Below, piece by piece: positions 1 through 5,426 of a DNA stretch of 5,426 nucleotides. Position 1 is the first letter of the stretch, and each line of letters starts with the position of its first letter. Origin of the DNA: Candidatus Poribacteria bacterium (lineage in GTDB: Bacteria; Abyssobacteria; SURF-5). The notes under the pieces were generated by a model. It was not told the origin of the DNA, did not search any database, and worked only from the letters and a program-made list of their open reading frames with translations. Location: the NCBI GenBank assembly GCA_016215705.1, contig JACRIR010000224.1, forward strand, positions 1-5,426, in the 5' to 3' direction. The translations under genes and the position numbers were made by a program.

Positions 1-909
1 ACAGTCCACGTTGGCCGGATAGCCGTCGTGGTCAGCGTCAGGAGGCGGTGGCGGCGCACAATCGGGATCAGCCGAATCGACAAACCCGTCACAGTCGTTG
101 TCGATGCCGTCGCTGCACACTTCCGCAGCAGCCGGATTCACTGAAGCGTCGGTATCGTCGCAGTCAGATGCGATTCCAAAACCGTCGCCATCGAGGTCGT
201 CATCCGGGGTCGAAGTGTTACAGTCGTCATCGATCCCGTTGTAAGCGATTTCGCCGACGCCCGGACTGATTGCCGGATTCTTGTCGTTGCAGTCACCGCC
301 GCCCTTGGTGACGTCCGCATTGCAGGCTATATCCTGATAACCGTCCTGGTCAGAATCTGCACAAACAGGCGGAGGCGTGACTACTTCGAATTGGTTGGTT
401 GCCACTCTTTCCTCAACATGAGGAAAGACATTGCGGTTAGTTCTATCATACGGAGACCCGAACCATGCGGCTGTCCACGTGTAGAAGCCCGGCGCAGAAG
501 GCGCGGGCGCCGACAACAAAATCGGAAACTGCTGTTTGAGTGAACCTGTGCCGTCATCACCCATGCCGGTCGGCCCGGTGACTCTTGCAATCTCTTTGCC
601 CGTGTTGTCATACAGCAATCCGCGAACCCAGCCGCTGCGGTAGCCGCCGCTCAACGTTACGTTGACCGTCTGGCCCGGCTTATACTGCGCGAGGTCAGTC
701 GCGGCTTTCAGGTTTTTGATCGACCTACTCGAATTGCTCCACACACCATGGGAATGGCAACCATTGCAGGTCACCGTGTCATTAGAATGACAACTCGCAC
801 AATTAGCCGTAAAGTACGTTGGTTCCGCTGAAACGTCTCGCGCAAGCAAGAGCGCCGAACTCATCGCCAGCAGAACCAGTGCCATAACTTTCATAACCTT
901 GAATCTCAT
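1..909 (-). CDS. Exported dihaem CxxCH protein with MopE-type metal-binding repeats (C-terminus beyond window)
   Basis: The reverse strand reads open for 303 codons from ATG at 909 to the window edge, with no stop. Seen: a signal peptide at residues 1-28 (MRFKVMK, then a hydrophobic run, with likely cleavage after VSA). Two c-type haem motifs follow, CASCH at 37-41 and CNGCH at 48-52. Residues about 65-178 contain no Cys and look beta-rich and Ig-like (YKPGQTVNVTL, PGFYTWTAAWFG). After a TPPP linker come Asp/Cys-rich units at 185-230, 236-275 and from 291 on, with the pattern DxDxDGY, DC(D/N)D, then GIDxDC. These resemble the MopE metal-binding repeat; MopE of Methylococcus is a copper-binding surface protein. 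The start is supported by GGGAGGGG five bases upstream of ATG. Inferred role: a periplasmic or surface protein that may bind metal and carry electrons. The natural ligand is unknown, and Ca2+ is equally possible for the Asp loops. Confidence 0.88.
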   Translation of the reverse strand, partial: MRFKVMKVMALVLLAMSSALLLARDVSAEPTYFTANCASCHSNDTVTCNGCHSHGVWSNSSRSIKNLKAATDLAQYKPGQTVNVTLSGGYRSGWVRGLLYDNTGKEIARVTGPTGMGDDGTGSLKQQFPILLSAPAPSAPGFYTWTAAWFGSPYDRTNRNVFPHVEERVATNQFEVVTPPPVCADSDQDGYQDIACNADVTKGGGDCNDKNPAISPGVGEIAYNGIDDDCNTSTPDDDLDGDGFGIASDCDDTDASVNPAAAEVCSDGIDNDCDGFVDSADPDCAPPPPPDADHDGYPANVDC

Positions 910-1351
910 TCGTTCCCCTCCCGGGACATTAAACTGTTTGGGCTAACCTTGATTCATTCTTGAGATGCTCAATCCTCAACAACTGCTCAGTTCTTGCTCT
1001 TGTTCCCTCATGATCACCCCTCTCAAGAGAACGTCAAAAGTCCAAAATCTCCGGTTGAATTCACGTGCTTCTTGCGCAAGCAAGCCGTAAAGCTTAAGGT
1101 ATTATTCAAGACAACGTCACTTTGGGGAACTCGGGCTGGATTGTGAACCCTCGATGGGATTGTGAGGCATCATCGTGATAGGACACGCCAAAACGAAAAA
1201 AGGAAAACAACCCTGCATTCCCCCCAGCGCCCCGGCGGGCTCGCCAAAGTCTTCGCCACGGACGCTTCTTGCCACTGAATCCTAACAACGAGGCACATAA
1301 AGCAACTACAAGCAACTACTATGCCATTCCATTACCAAGCTTCATCAGCAC

Positions 1352-1379
1352 TTCATAAGTCTTTTATTTCTAATATATT
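1352..1379 (+). promoter_or_regulatory. Candidate sigma-70-type promoter in AT-rich tract
   Basis: TTCATA (1352-1357, four of six bases to TTGACA), a 16-base spacer and TATATT (1374-1379, five of six to TATAAT) lie in the most AT-rich part of the window. The same tract also carries a perfect TATAAT on the reverse strand (1382-1377), without a clear -35 box. It is about 490 bases from the sigma gene, so it would drive a long leader or a small RNA. AT-rich DNA gives such matches easily. Confidence 0.22.
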
Positions 1380-1494
1380 ATAAATCAATGAGCATGCCCG
1401 GGAATTCAACTTCCCAGTAAATCCGTGTAATTCTTAATGTGATTGTTGATATATCGCATCGGAATTGTAATCTTTCCTTGCAACGGAAAAACAG

Positions 1495-1508
1495 TTCCGA
1501 CATCGGAA
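1495..1508. repeat. Inverted repeat TTCCGA-CA-TCGGAA within a CGGAA cluster
   Basis: TTCCGA (1495-1500) and TCGGAA (1503-1508) form a perfect inverted repeat around CA. Two more direct CGGAA copies lie upstream at 1460-1464 and 1484-1488. This could be an operator for a dimeric regulator of the divergent genes, or chance. No known regulator site is recognised. Confidence 0.3.
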
Positions 1509-1773
1509 AACGGCAGGAATCCGTTCTCGCAACCCATTTAATCGCACCTGGTTATGAATGAATCAAAATCTCATCTGCAAGAAATCGCAACATCATGCCA
1601 AGCATGGAAGAAGCCCTTGAAACAGCTTCACTGTGCTTTGAAACCAACGTGTCTCGACTCGTTCTTTGCGGATTCGTTTTGACCCAAATAGTCCCTGCAA
1701 AGCCTCAAATAGGGAAGCAGAGGCGGTCTTTGCGGCCAGAATCCATTTTGCTCTCACAGCAGTGAATCGACTT

Positions 1774-1807
1774 GGCAAACTGGTTCCCTGTGTAGTAACG
1801 TATCAGT
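1774..1807 (+). promoter_or_regulatory. Candidate promoter of the sigma-factor operon
   Basis: GGCAAAC (1774-1780) followed after 18 bases by CGTAT (1799-1803) resembles the AAC/CGT arrangement of ECF-dependent promoters. It lies 62 bases before the GTG start, and the stretch from AAC shares AAC, GTGT and TCAGT blocks at identical spacing with the region before the spy-like gene. An overlapping weak sigma-70 reading exists: TTGGCA (1772-1777), 18 bases, TAACGT. Autoregulation would be typical of ECF sigma genes. The assignment is by eye only. Confidence 0.3.
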
Positions 1808-1827
1808 ATGTTGGGAGCATTTAACCT

Positions 1828-1843
1828 TTTGCCGATGGGCAAA
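1828..1843 (+). promoter_or_regulatory. Small hairpin in the sigma-gene leader
   Basis: TTTGCC (1828-1833) and GGCAAA (1838-1843) form a perfect six-base stem with a GATG loop, ending 17 bases before the ribosome binding site of the sigma gene. No U tract follows, so it is not a standard terminator. It could affect translation or mRNA stability, or be incidental. Confidence 0.3.
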
Positions 1844-1869
1844 GTCTAAATGAATGAAAAAGGTGAACG

Positions 1870-2415
1870 GTGGCGACAGATAACGAGCTCATAAACAGGT
1901 TCCTGGCGGGAGACCGCGCAGCCTTTGACGAGTTGGTGGTCGCGCATGAGAGGGGAGTGTTTTCGGTTGCCTACCGCACCGTCGGAAACGCCGAGACCGC
2001 AGAAGAAATCGCTCAGGAAACGTTCGTAAGAGCATTCAAAGGGCTGGCGGGATTCCGCCACAAGGCAAGCTTCAGCACCTGGCTTTACAGAATTACGATG
2101 AACCTTTGTTATAACGAACTGAAACACCGTCATCAAACGGTCGAATTGGACCCGGAGACCGCGAATGAGGCTGACGATTCGCCGCATCCGGGCGAGAGAA
2201 TGGCTGAACAGGAAAGAAGGGCATGGCTTGAACGCCAGATACAGACGCTTCCGTTCAAGCAAAGGTCAGTGCTGACACTCCGAATCTTTCAGAGCATGCC
2301 GTTCAAGGAAATCGCCCGCGTCGTGGGATGCAGCGCCATATCAGCCAAGGTAAATTACCGCCACGCGATGTTGAAGCTAAAAGCCACGGCGGCTCAATCA
2401 GGAGAAGTTCTATGA
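1870..2415 (+). CDS. ECF-family RNA polymerase sigma factor
   Basis: A 181-residue protein with the two-domain layout and usual length of ECF (group 4) sigma factors. Region 2 spans about 16-87: FDELVVAHERGVFSVAYR, then AEEIAQETFVRAFKGL, which binds core polymerase and the -10 box, then FSTWLYRITMNLCYNELK. An acidic linker covers about 90-112. Region 4 spans about 122-171: LPFKQRSVLTLRIFQ, then the helix-turn-helix FKEIARVVGCSAISAKVNYRHAMLKLK, which reads the -35 box. The AKVNYRHA recognition helix differs from the commoner TVKSRLHRA form. The start is GTG, set by AAAGGTGA just upstream and an in-frame TGA at 1855-1857 that excludes earlier starts. The gene overlaps the anti-sigma gene through ATGA, so the two are cotranscribed and probably translationally coupled. 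The specific regulon is not predictable, so no symbol is given. Confidence 0.95.
   Translation: MATDNELINRFLAGDRAAFDELVVAHERGVFSVAYRTVGNAETAEEIAQETFVRAFKGLAGFRHKASFSTWLYRITMNLCYNELKHRHQTVELDPETANEADDSPHPGERMAEQERRAWLERQIQTLPFKQRSVLTLRIFQSMPFKEIARVVGCSAISAKVNYRHAMLKLKATAAQSGEVL
2400..2405 (+). promoter_or_regulatory. Ribosome binding site of the anti-sigma gene
   Basis: AGGAGA, six bases before ATG at 2412, lies inside the last codons of the sigma gene. It fixes the anti-sigma start at 2412 rather than at an ATG 84 bases earlier, which would put 28 extra residues before the zinc-finger domain and lacks such a site. Confidence 0.75.
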
Positions 2416-3152
2416 ACTGCGGACAAGTGAGAAATCAGCTCGTTTATTACGTGGAAGACACGCTCTCGGAACGAAGAAAAAGGGCGGTGGAGCGCCATCT
2501 CTCAGACTGCTCTCTGTGCCGGAATGAGATTTCATCCATCCGGGACCTGAAAAAACTTATCGCGGCTCTGGAACCGCCCAAACGCGACTGGGATAGCTTC
2601 AATTGGAAACTTTCAAGAGAACTTGCGCATGAGGAAACGCCGACCGCCAAAGCTCTCCCGTGGCTGCCCGCACTTCCTCTTGCGAGCGTTGCAGCGGTTG
2701 CGGCAGCGGTCATAATTGCACTCGTGGTTTCCGTGAGACTGCAAGAAAATCGAACTCCGCTGGATGAATCTGCGACCACTCAGACCAGCCGAATTCAGAC
2801 CACACTGGATGAATTGGAAACCGGCGATTTTGAATCGGAAGCGGGAAGCAATCTCAAGCTCGCGCTCGCTGATCTTTCTGAAGATGAAGTCGAGCGGGTT
2901 GGCGAGAATCTGCCTCTTCTGGTCGTTGAAACCCAGCAGGTTTCCTCCGAGGAAATCGTCTACGGTGACATCTACGAGCAAGGTCTTTACGACTTGCTCG
3001 ACGACTTGACCTCCGAAGAGTGCGACGAGCTCTATCAGAATCTGGAGACAATCGGCGCCGGTCGGCGCAAAGGCACAAATAGTGGCGCGCGACGCGACCT
3101 TAACAATAAATATGGTTTTGTCATTCCGGGCACAACAAAGAACTTGACGTAA
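2412..3152 (+). CDS. Zinc-finger (HxxxCxxC) transmembrane anti-sigma factor
   Basis: A 246-residue protein starting MNCGQVRNQL. Seen: an N-terminal zf-HC2-type anti-sigma domain with Cys3 and H29-x3-C33-x2-C36, the zinc-binding signature of ZAS anti-sigma factors that clamp ECF sigma factors. A cytoplasmic linker precedes a single membrane helix at about 86-108 (Ala/Val/Ile-rich, ending VSVRL). The rest is a strongly acidic, presumably periplasmic, domain at about 111-215. It contains two similar segments, DLSEDEVERVGENL (154-167) and DLTSEECDELYQNL (198-211), and a lone Cys204. The tail at 216-235 turns basic. Residues 237-246 (VIPGTTKNLT) and the stop are encoded by an inserted palindromic element, so the original C-terminus was probably different. 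ATGA overlap with the sigma gene supports partnership. Inferred role: sequesters the sigma factor at the inner membrane and releases it on a periplasmic signal. The C-terminal sensor domain is not one I recognise. Confidence 0.9.
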   Translation: MNCGQVRNQLVYYVEDTLSERRKRAVERHLSDCSLCRNEISSIRDLKKLIAALEPPKRDWDSFNWKLSRELAHEETPTAKALPWLPALPLASVAAVAAAVIIALVVSVRLQENRTPLDESATTQTSRIQTTLDELETGDFESEAGSNLKLALADLSEDEVERVGENLPLLVVETQQVSSEEIVYGDIYEQGLYDLLDDLTSEECDELYQNLETIGAGRRKGTNSGARRDLNNKYGFVIPGTTKNLT

Positions 3153-3194
3153 GACAAGAAGGTTCTTTCCCCGCCGGCGGGGTCGGAATGACAA
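3118..3194. repeat. Short palindromic (MITE-like) element with 11-base terminal inverted repeats
   Basis: TTGTCATTCCG (3118-3128) and CGGAATGACAA (3184-3194) are perfect reverse complements bounding a 77-base unit. Nested inside are AAAGAAC/GTTCTTT (3137-3143, 3162-3168) and a perfect 14-base palindrome CCCCGCCGGCGGGG (3169-3182). There is no internal gene and no obvious target-site duplication. The left part lies in the end of the anti-sigma reading frame and the rest in the gap before the spy-like gene. Dispersed GTCATTCC-bounded palindromes are familiar in many bacterial genomes. The GC-rich hairpin could attenuate readthrough or protect the upstream mRNA end. Confidence 0.75.
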
Positions 3195-3199
3195 CGCAT

Positions 3200-3231
3200 G
3201 GAACATGGTCGACGTGTCCGTAATATTCAGT
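3200..3231 (+). promoter_or_regulatory. Candidate ECF-type promoter of the spy-like gene
   Basis: GGAAC (3200-3204) matches the classic ECF/RpoE-type -35 core and is followed after 18 bases by ATATT (3223-3227). It lies 37 bases before the ATG. Its AAC, GTGT and TCAGT blocks recur at the same spacing before the sigma gene (1778-1807). This would make the third gene a direct target of the sigma factor in addition to any operon readthrough. Similarity outside those blocks is poor. Confidence 0.32.
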
Positions 3232-3268
3232 GGACCTCAGCAACTCAATAAAATGAAGGAGGAAGATC

Positions 3269-3868
3269 ATGAATAAGAAGTCGTTTGTTGCTTTATTGGT
3301 AGCCCTGGCAGTCACATTCGGAGTGACACTGGTGGCCAATGCCGAACCGTTCGATGACCCCGGCCAGGGGCCGGGTCCGGGCCCTGGTATGCAGAAACAC
3401 GAACGGCTGCGGGAGCGGGTCGAGTTGATGGCTATGTGGAAACTGACCGATGCCCTCAACCTTGATCAAGAGACTGCCGCAAAACTGTTTCCCATGCTGC
3501 ATGATCTCAATGTCCAACAGCAGAAGCTGCGCGAAAAACGCCGAGAGATATTCGAGGGAATGAAAGCCGAGATCGAAAAGAAACAGCCCGATTCCAAAGT
3601 GTTAAAGAAAATGATCGAACAATTCCAGGAAAACGAGACCGATATGGTCAAGCTCAGGAACAAGAAGCTTGATGATGCGTCGAAACTGCTGACCGATGAA
3701 CAAGTGGCAAGGATGATTGTCTTCGTTCCTCAGTTCGAACGCGACGTAAGACAGATGATCGACGAGGTTCGAACTCGTCGACATGACCGGTTCGGAAAGG
3801 ATCGCGGACAAGGAGAAATGGAACTCCCTCCACCTCCTCCGGAAGAAGACCTGCCTCCACTGCAATAG
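3269..3868 (+). CDS. Spy/CpxP/ZraP-like periplasmic stress or heavy-metal sensor protein
   Basis: A 199-residue exported protein. Seen: a signal peptide at 1-25 (MNKK, then a hydrophobic core, with likely cleavage after VANA); a Pro/Gly linker GQGPGPGPG at 32-40; and a mostly helical charged body at about 42-172. The body holds an LNLDQ segment (63-67) and an LTDEQ motif (141-145), matching the LTxxQ signature of the Spy/CpxP and metal-resistance (ZraP-like) families. The tail ends in Arg/Asp-rich sequence and PPPPPEEDLPPLQ (187-199). Family members are small helical periplasmic dimers that act as ATP-independent chaperones, bind Zn/Cu or modulate envelope-stress sensors. An excellent AAGGAGG lies six bases before ATG. 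Placement after a sigma/anti-sigma pair suggests it is the effector or feedback component of the module. Whether it binds metal cannot be told: the mature chain has only a few His (44, 78, 172) and no Cys. Confidence 0.85.
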   Translation: MNKKSFVALLVALAVTFGVTLVANAEPFDDPGQGPGPGPGMQKHERLRERVELMAMWKLTDALNLDQETAAKLFPMLHDLNVQQQKLREKRREIFEGMKAEIEKKQPDSKVLKKMIEQFQENETDMVKLRNKKLDDASKLLTDEQVARMIVFVPQFERDVRQMIDEVRTRRHDRFGKDRGQGEMELPPPPPEEDLPPLQ

Positions 3869-3885
3869 CTGCATGTGTCTTACCC

Positions 3886-3919
3886 TTTGTAGGGGCGGTT
3901 CTCGAACCGCCCCTGCAAA
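3886..3919. terminator. Bidirectional terminator-like palindromic repeat between convergent genes
   Basis: TTTGTAGGGGCGGTTC (3886-3901) pairs with GAACCGCCCCTGCAAA (3904-3919) over 16 positions, with one T-G mismatch and a two-base centre. It lies 18 bases after the stop of the spy-like gene and 37 bases after the stop of der on the other strand, so it could end both transcripts. No long U run follows on either strand, so it may instead act as an mRNA-stabilising stem. Similar GTAGGGGCGGTTC palindromes are dispersed in many bacterial genomes, so it may also be a mobile repeat. Confidence 0.65.
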
Positions 3920-3955
3920 CATGCCTGAATCGTTGAATGGATTGCGCGCGCACGC

Positions 3956-5311
3956 TCACCCCTTCGCCTTGCGCCTGATCTCGAACCGGAACGGAACGCC
4001 TGTGAACTCGAATCGCTTCCGAACTTGATTCTCGATATATCTCAGGTACGTTTTCCCGAGAGGCTCGGCCCGGTTCATAAAAAGCACGAATGTCGGAGGG
4101 GCAACAGTCGCCTGCGTCGCATAGAGCAGCCTCGGCGCAATCCCTTTTCTTGCGCGCGGTGGATGCGCCCTCAAGATTTCCTGCATGAATTCATTCAACT
4201 CGCTTGTGGGAACGCGCCGCTGATAATTCTCGTATGTTTGCCTCACGACTTCAAAAATCCTGCTCAGCCGTAAGCCGGTCTTGGCGGATATCGAGATGAT
4301 GGGCACGTGCGAGAGGTTTGGCATCTTTCGTCGAATGTGATCGACGGCGACGTCAAAAGTATGAAGGTCCTTCTCGGCAATATCCCATTTATTAAGTACG
4401 ATAACCTGCGCTCGGCCGCTTGAATCTATCTGGTTTGCAATACGGCAATCCTGCTCGGTTACACGTCCTCCGGCGCTGGCGTCCATGAGCAGAAGCGCCA
4501 CGTAGCAGCGACGAATGCTTTCCAGCGCCCGTTTCACGCTGTAGTGCTCGATGCCGGGCTCAACTTTGCTCGGCTTCTTGAGCCCGGCGGTATCTATGAG
4601 CACATAAGCTTCGTTTCCCCACCGGAACTGGACGTCAATGGAGTCTCTTGTCGTCCCCGCCTTTTCATCAACGATTACACGCTCCTCATTCAGCAGCGCA
4701 TTCACAAGAGAAGACTTACCGACATTGGGCTGGCCTACGATAGCAACCTTGATGACGCCCGTGACCGTTTCGGCCGTCGAATACTCAGGGACGGCGTCAG
4801 CAACCGAATCGAGTAGTTCTCCGATCCCCGTTCCGTGAAGAGATGATATCGGATACGGGTCGCCGAATCCGAGCGAGTACATCTCGGCGGCAAACAGTGA
4901 ACGCTGCTGGTTGTCGACTTTGTTGACGGCGACGATTACTTTCTTGCCGGTCTGGCGCAGCACCTCGGCCACCTCCTGGTCGCCGGGCGTGATGCCGTCG
5001 AGCGCATCCGTTACAAACACGATACAAGCCGCGTCATATATGGCTGCGAGAATCTGCTTGCACACGCGCTGTGTTATTCTGTCAGTGCTCCGCGCAACCA
5101 GACCACCGGTGTCTACCACGTCGAACGACCGTCCGTTCCATTCGACCTCTCCATAAATCCGGTCTCGAGTCACACCTGGCCGGTCGTCGACAATCGCCGT
5201 CCGCCTGCCGATGAGCCGGTTGAACAACGTGGATTTGCCGACGTTCGGCTTTCCAACTATCGCGACAACCGGCTTCGCGCTCGTCTTATTCTCTTGCATT
5301 GTCTTTTGCAT
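3956..5311 (-). CDS. der: Ribosome-assembly GTPase Der (EngA)
   Basis: A complete 451-residue protein, the usual length for Der, which has two tandem GTPase domains and a KH-like C-terminal domain. It acts in the cytoplasm in maturation of the 50S subunit and is normally essential. Domain 1: GKPNVGKS (20-27), PGVTRD (45-50), DTGG (67-70), NKVD (130-133). Domain 2: GQPNVGKS (193-200), AGTTRDSID (218-226), DTAG (240-243), NKWD (307-310), SAKTG (342-346). The KH-like domain covers about 352-451 and includes PPTFVLFMNR and the ending GVPFRFEIRRKAKG. All nucleotide-binding motifs are intact. ATG at 5311 is preferred because GGAGA precedes it by about three bases; a second ATG at 5299 (Met5) lacks such a site. 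It is convergent with the stress operon and unrelated to it in function. The upstream neighbour lies outside the window. Confidence 0.98.
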   Translation of the reverse strand: MQKTMQENKTSAKPVVAIVGKPNVGKSTLFNRLIGRRTAIVDDRPGVTRDRIYGEVEWNGRSFDVVDTGGLVARSTDRITQRVCKQILAAIYDAACIVFVTDALDGITPGDQEVAEVLRQTGKKVIVAVNKVDNQQRSLFAAEMYSLGFGDPYPISSLHGTGIGELLDSVADAVPEYSTAETVTGVIKVAIVGQPNVGKSSLVNALLNEERVIVDEKAGTTRDSIDVQFRWGNEAYVLIDTAGLKKPSKVEPGIEHYSVKRALESIRRCYVALLLMDASAGGRVTEQDCRIANQIDSSGRAQVIVLNKWDIAEKDLHTFDVAVDHIRRKMPNLSHVPIISISAKTGLRLSRIFEVVRQTYENYQRRVPTSELNEFMQEILRAHPPRARKGIAPRLLYATQATVAPPTFVLFMNRAEPLGKTYLRYIENQVRKRFEFTGVPFRFEIRRKAKG

Positions 5312-5399
5312 GTTTCTCCATCTTGCTTTCCGGTATTCCTGGCCTTCTCATCCGCATGACTCAAAATCGCGCAGCCTTTTCTCGAATCTTGACCCACGA

Positions 5400-5426
5400 T
5401 TGTCATTCCCGAGCCCCTTCACCGCC
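5400..5426. repeat. Possible partial second copy of the TTGTCATTCC-bounded element (cut by window edge)
   Basis: TTGTCATTCC at 5400-5409 equals the first ten bases of the 11-base terminal repeat of the element at 3118-3194. The following bases differ, and the other end lies outside the window. It sits about 90 bases upstream of the der start codon. Only the terminal sequence supports the relation. Confidence 0.4.

Larger units (their letters stand above)
910..1869. other. Long divergent intergenic region without a supportable gene
   Basis: This stretch separates the start of the haem/MopE-type gene (leftward) from the start of the sigma-factor gene (rightward). Open frames in it are under 75 codons, lack recognisable domains and have no convincing ribosome binding sites. 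It contains a strongly AT-rich tract near 1352-1390 and small perfect inverted repeats: CTTGCGCAAG (1071-1080), GGGAA/TTCCC (1400-1415), TTCCGA/TCGGAA (1495-1508) and CATGC/GCATG (1594-1606). Just before the sigma gene there is also a TTTGCC/GGCAAA hairpin. Its length leaves room for long leaders, regulator sites or an unannotated small RNA, but none can be named from the sequence. Confidence 0.7.

Noticed and set aside
1071-1080. CTTGCGCAAG palindrome, with GCGCAAGCAAG also at 840-850
   Set aside because: The second match lies inside the coding sequence of the haem protein and the shared length is only 11 bases, so it is probably chance.
1106-1315. 69-codon open frame on the reverse strand
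   Set aside because: No recognisable domain, Arg/Trp/Phe-biased composition and no convincing ribosome binding site. It looks like intergenic sequence.
1690-1760. Fragments reminiscent of riboswitch cores (GCAAAGCC as in c-di-GMP-I; AATAGGGAA as in cobalamin)
   Set aside because: The surrounding conserved elements and pairings of either class are missing, and neither fits the downstream gene. Short matches of this kind occur by chance.
1593-1778. 61-codon open frame on the reverse strand
   Set aside because: No domain or clear ribosome binding site, and it overlaps the candidate promoter region of the sigma gene.
1846-2262. 138-codon open frame antisense to the sigma gene
   Set aside because: It is a shadow of a well-supported ECF sigma gene; the translated sequence has no recognisable family features.
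2328-2411. Earlier ATG in frame with the anti-sigma gene
   Set aside because: It would add 28 residues overlapping sigma region 4, with no family support. ATG at 2412 has AGGAGA upstream and the typical ATGA overlap, and places the zinc-finger domain at the N-terminus.
3783-4028. 81-codon open frame crossing the palindrome (contains CRGGSRTAP)
   Set aside because: The peptide is a by-product of the GTAGGGGCGGTTC palindrome and of the ends of two real genes.
5348-5425. Reverse-strand frame open from the window edge, 25 codons to a TGA
   Set aside because: It could be the end of a gene upstream of der, but it is too short to judge and runs through the repeat-like sequence.

Overview
The window looks like chromosomal DNA of roughly even base composition from a Gram-negative, probably respiring bacterium. 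The supporting signs are a secreted CxxCH haem protein, a zinc-finger anti-sigma factor with one membrane helix, and a Spy/CpxP-type periplasmic protein. MopE-type metal-binding repeats and dispersed short palindromes are common in Desulfobacterota/Myxococcota-like lineages and in several uncultured candidate phyla. I cannot place the organism more precisely from sequence alone.

Layout. (1) Positions 1-909, minus strand: the N-terminal 303 residues of an exported protein with a signal peptide, two CxxCH haem sites, a beta-rich middle region and acidic Asp/Cys repeats of the MopE type. It runs off the left edge. (2) Positions 910-1869: a 960-base divergent intergenic region with no gene I can support, holding an AT-rich promoter-like tract and several small inverted repeats. 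(3) Positions 1870-3868, plus strand: a three-gene envelope-stress module. It consists of an ECF sigma factor, an HxxxCxxC anti-sigma factor overlapping it by ATGA, and, after a 116-base gap, a Spy/CpxP/ZraP-like periplasmic protein. (4) Positions 3869-3955: an intergenic stretch between convergent genes, dominated by a strong palindrome. (5) Positions 3956-5311, minus strand: a complete der (engA) gene for the double-domain ribosome-assembly GTPase. (6) Positions 5312-5426: the der leader, plus the start of what may be another copy of a short repeat.

How it may work together (inference): the anti-sigma factor would hold the sigma factor at the inner membrane until a periplasmic signal, perhaps misfolded protein or metal, releases it. 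The sigma factor would then transcribe its own operon and the Spy-like chaperone/metal-binding gene. Weakly similar promoter-like blocks lie in front of the sigma gene and the spy-like gene. A 77-base palindromic element has entered the 3' end of the anti-sigma gene. It supplies that protein's last ten codons and stop, and places a GC-rich hairpin between the second and third genes. I see no wholly new biological system. The most distinctive items are the dihaem-MopE fusion and the element-remodelled stress operon.
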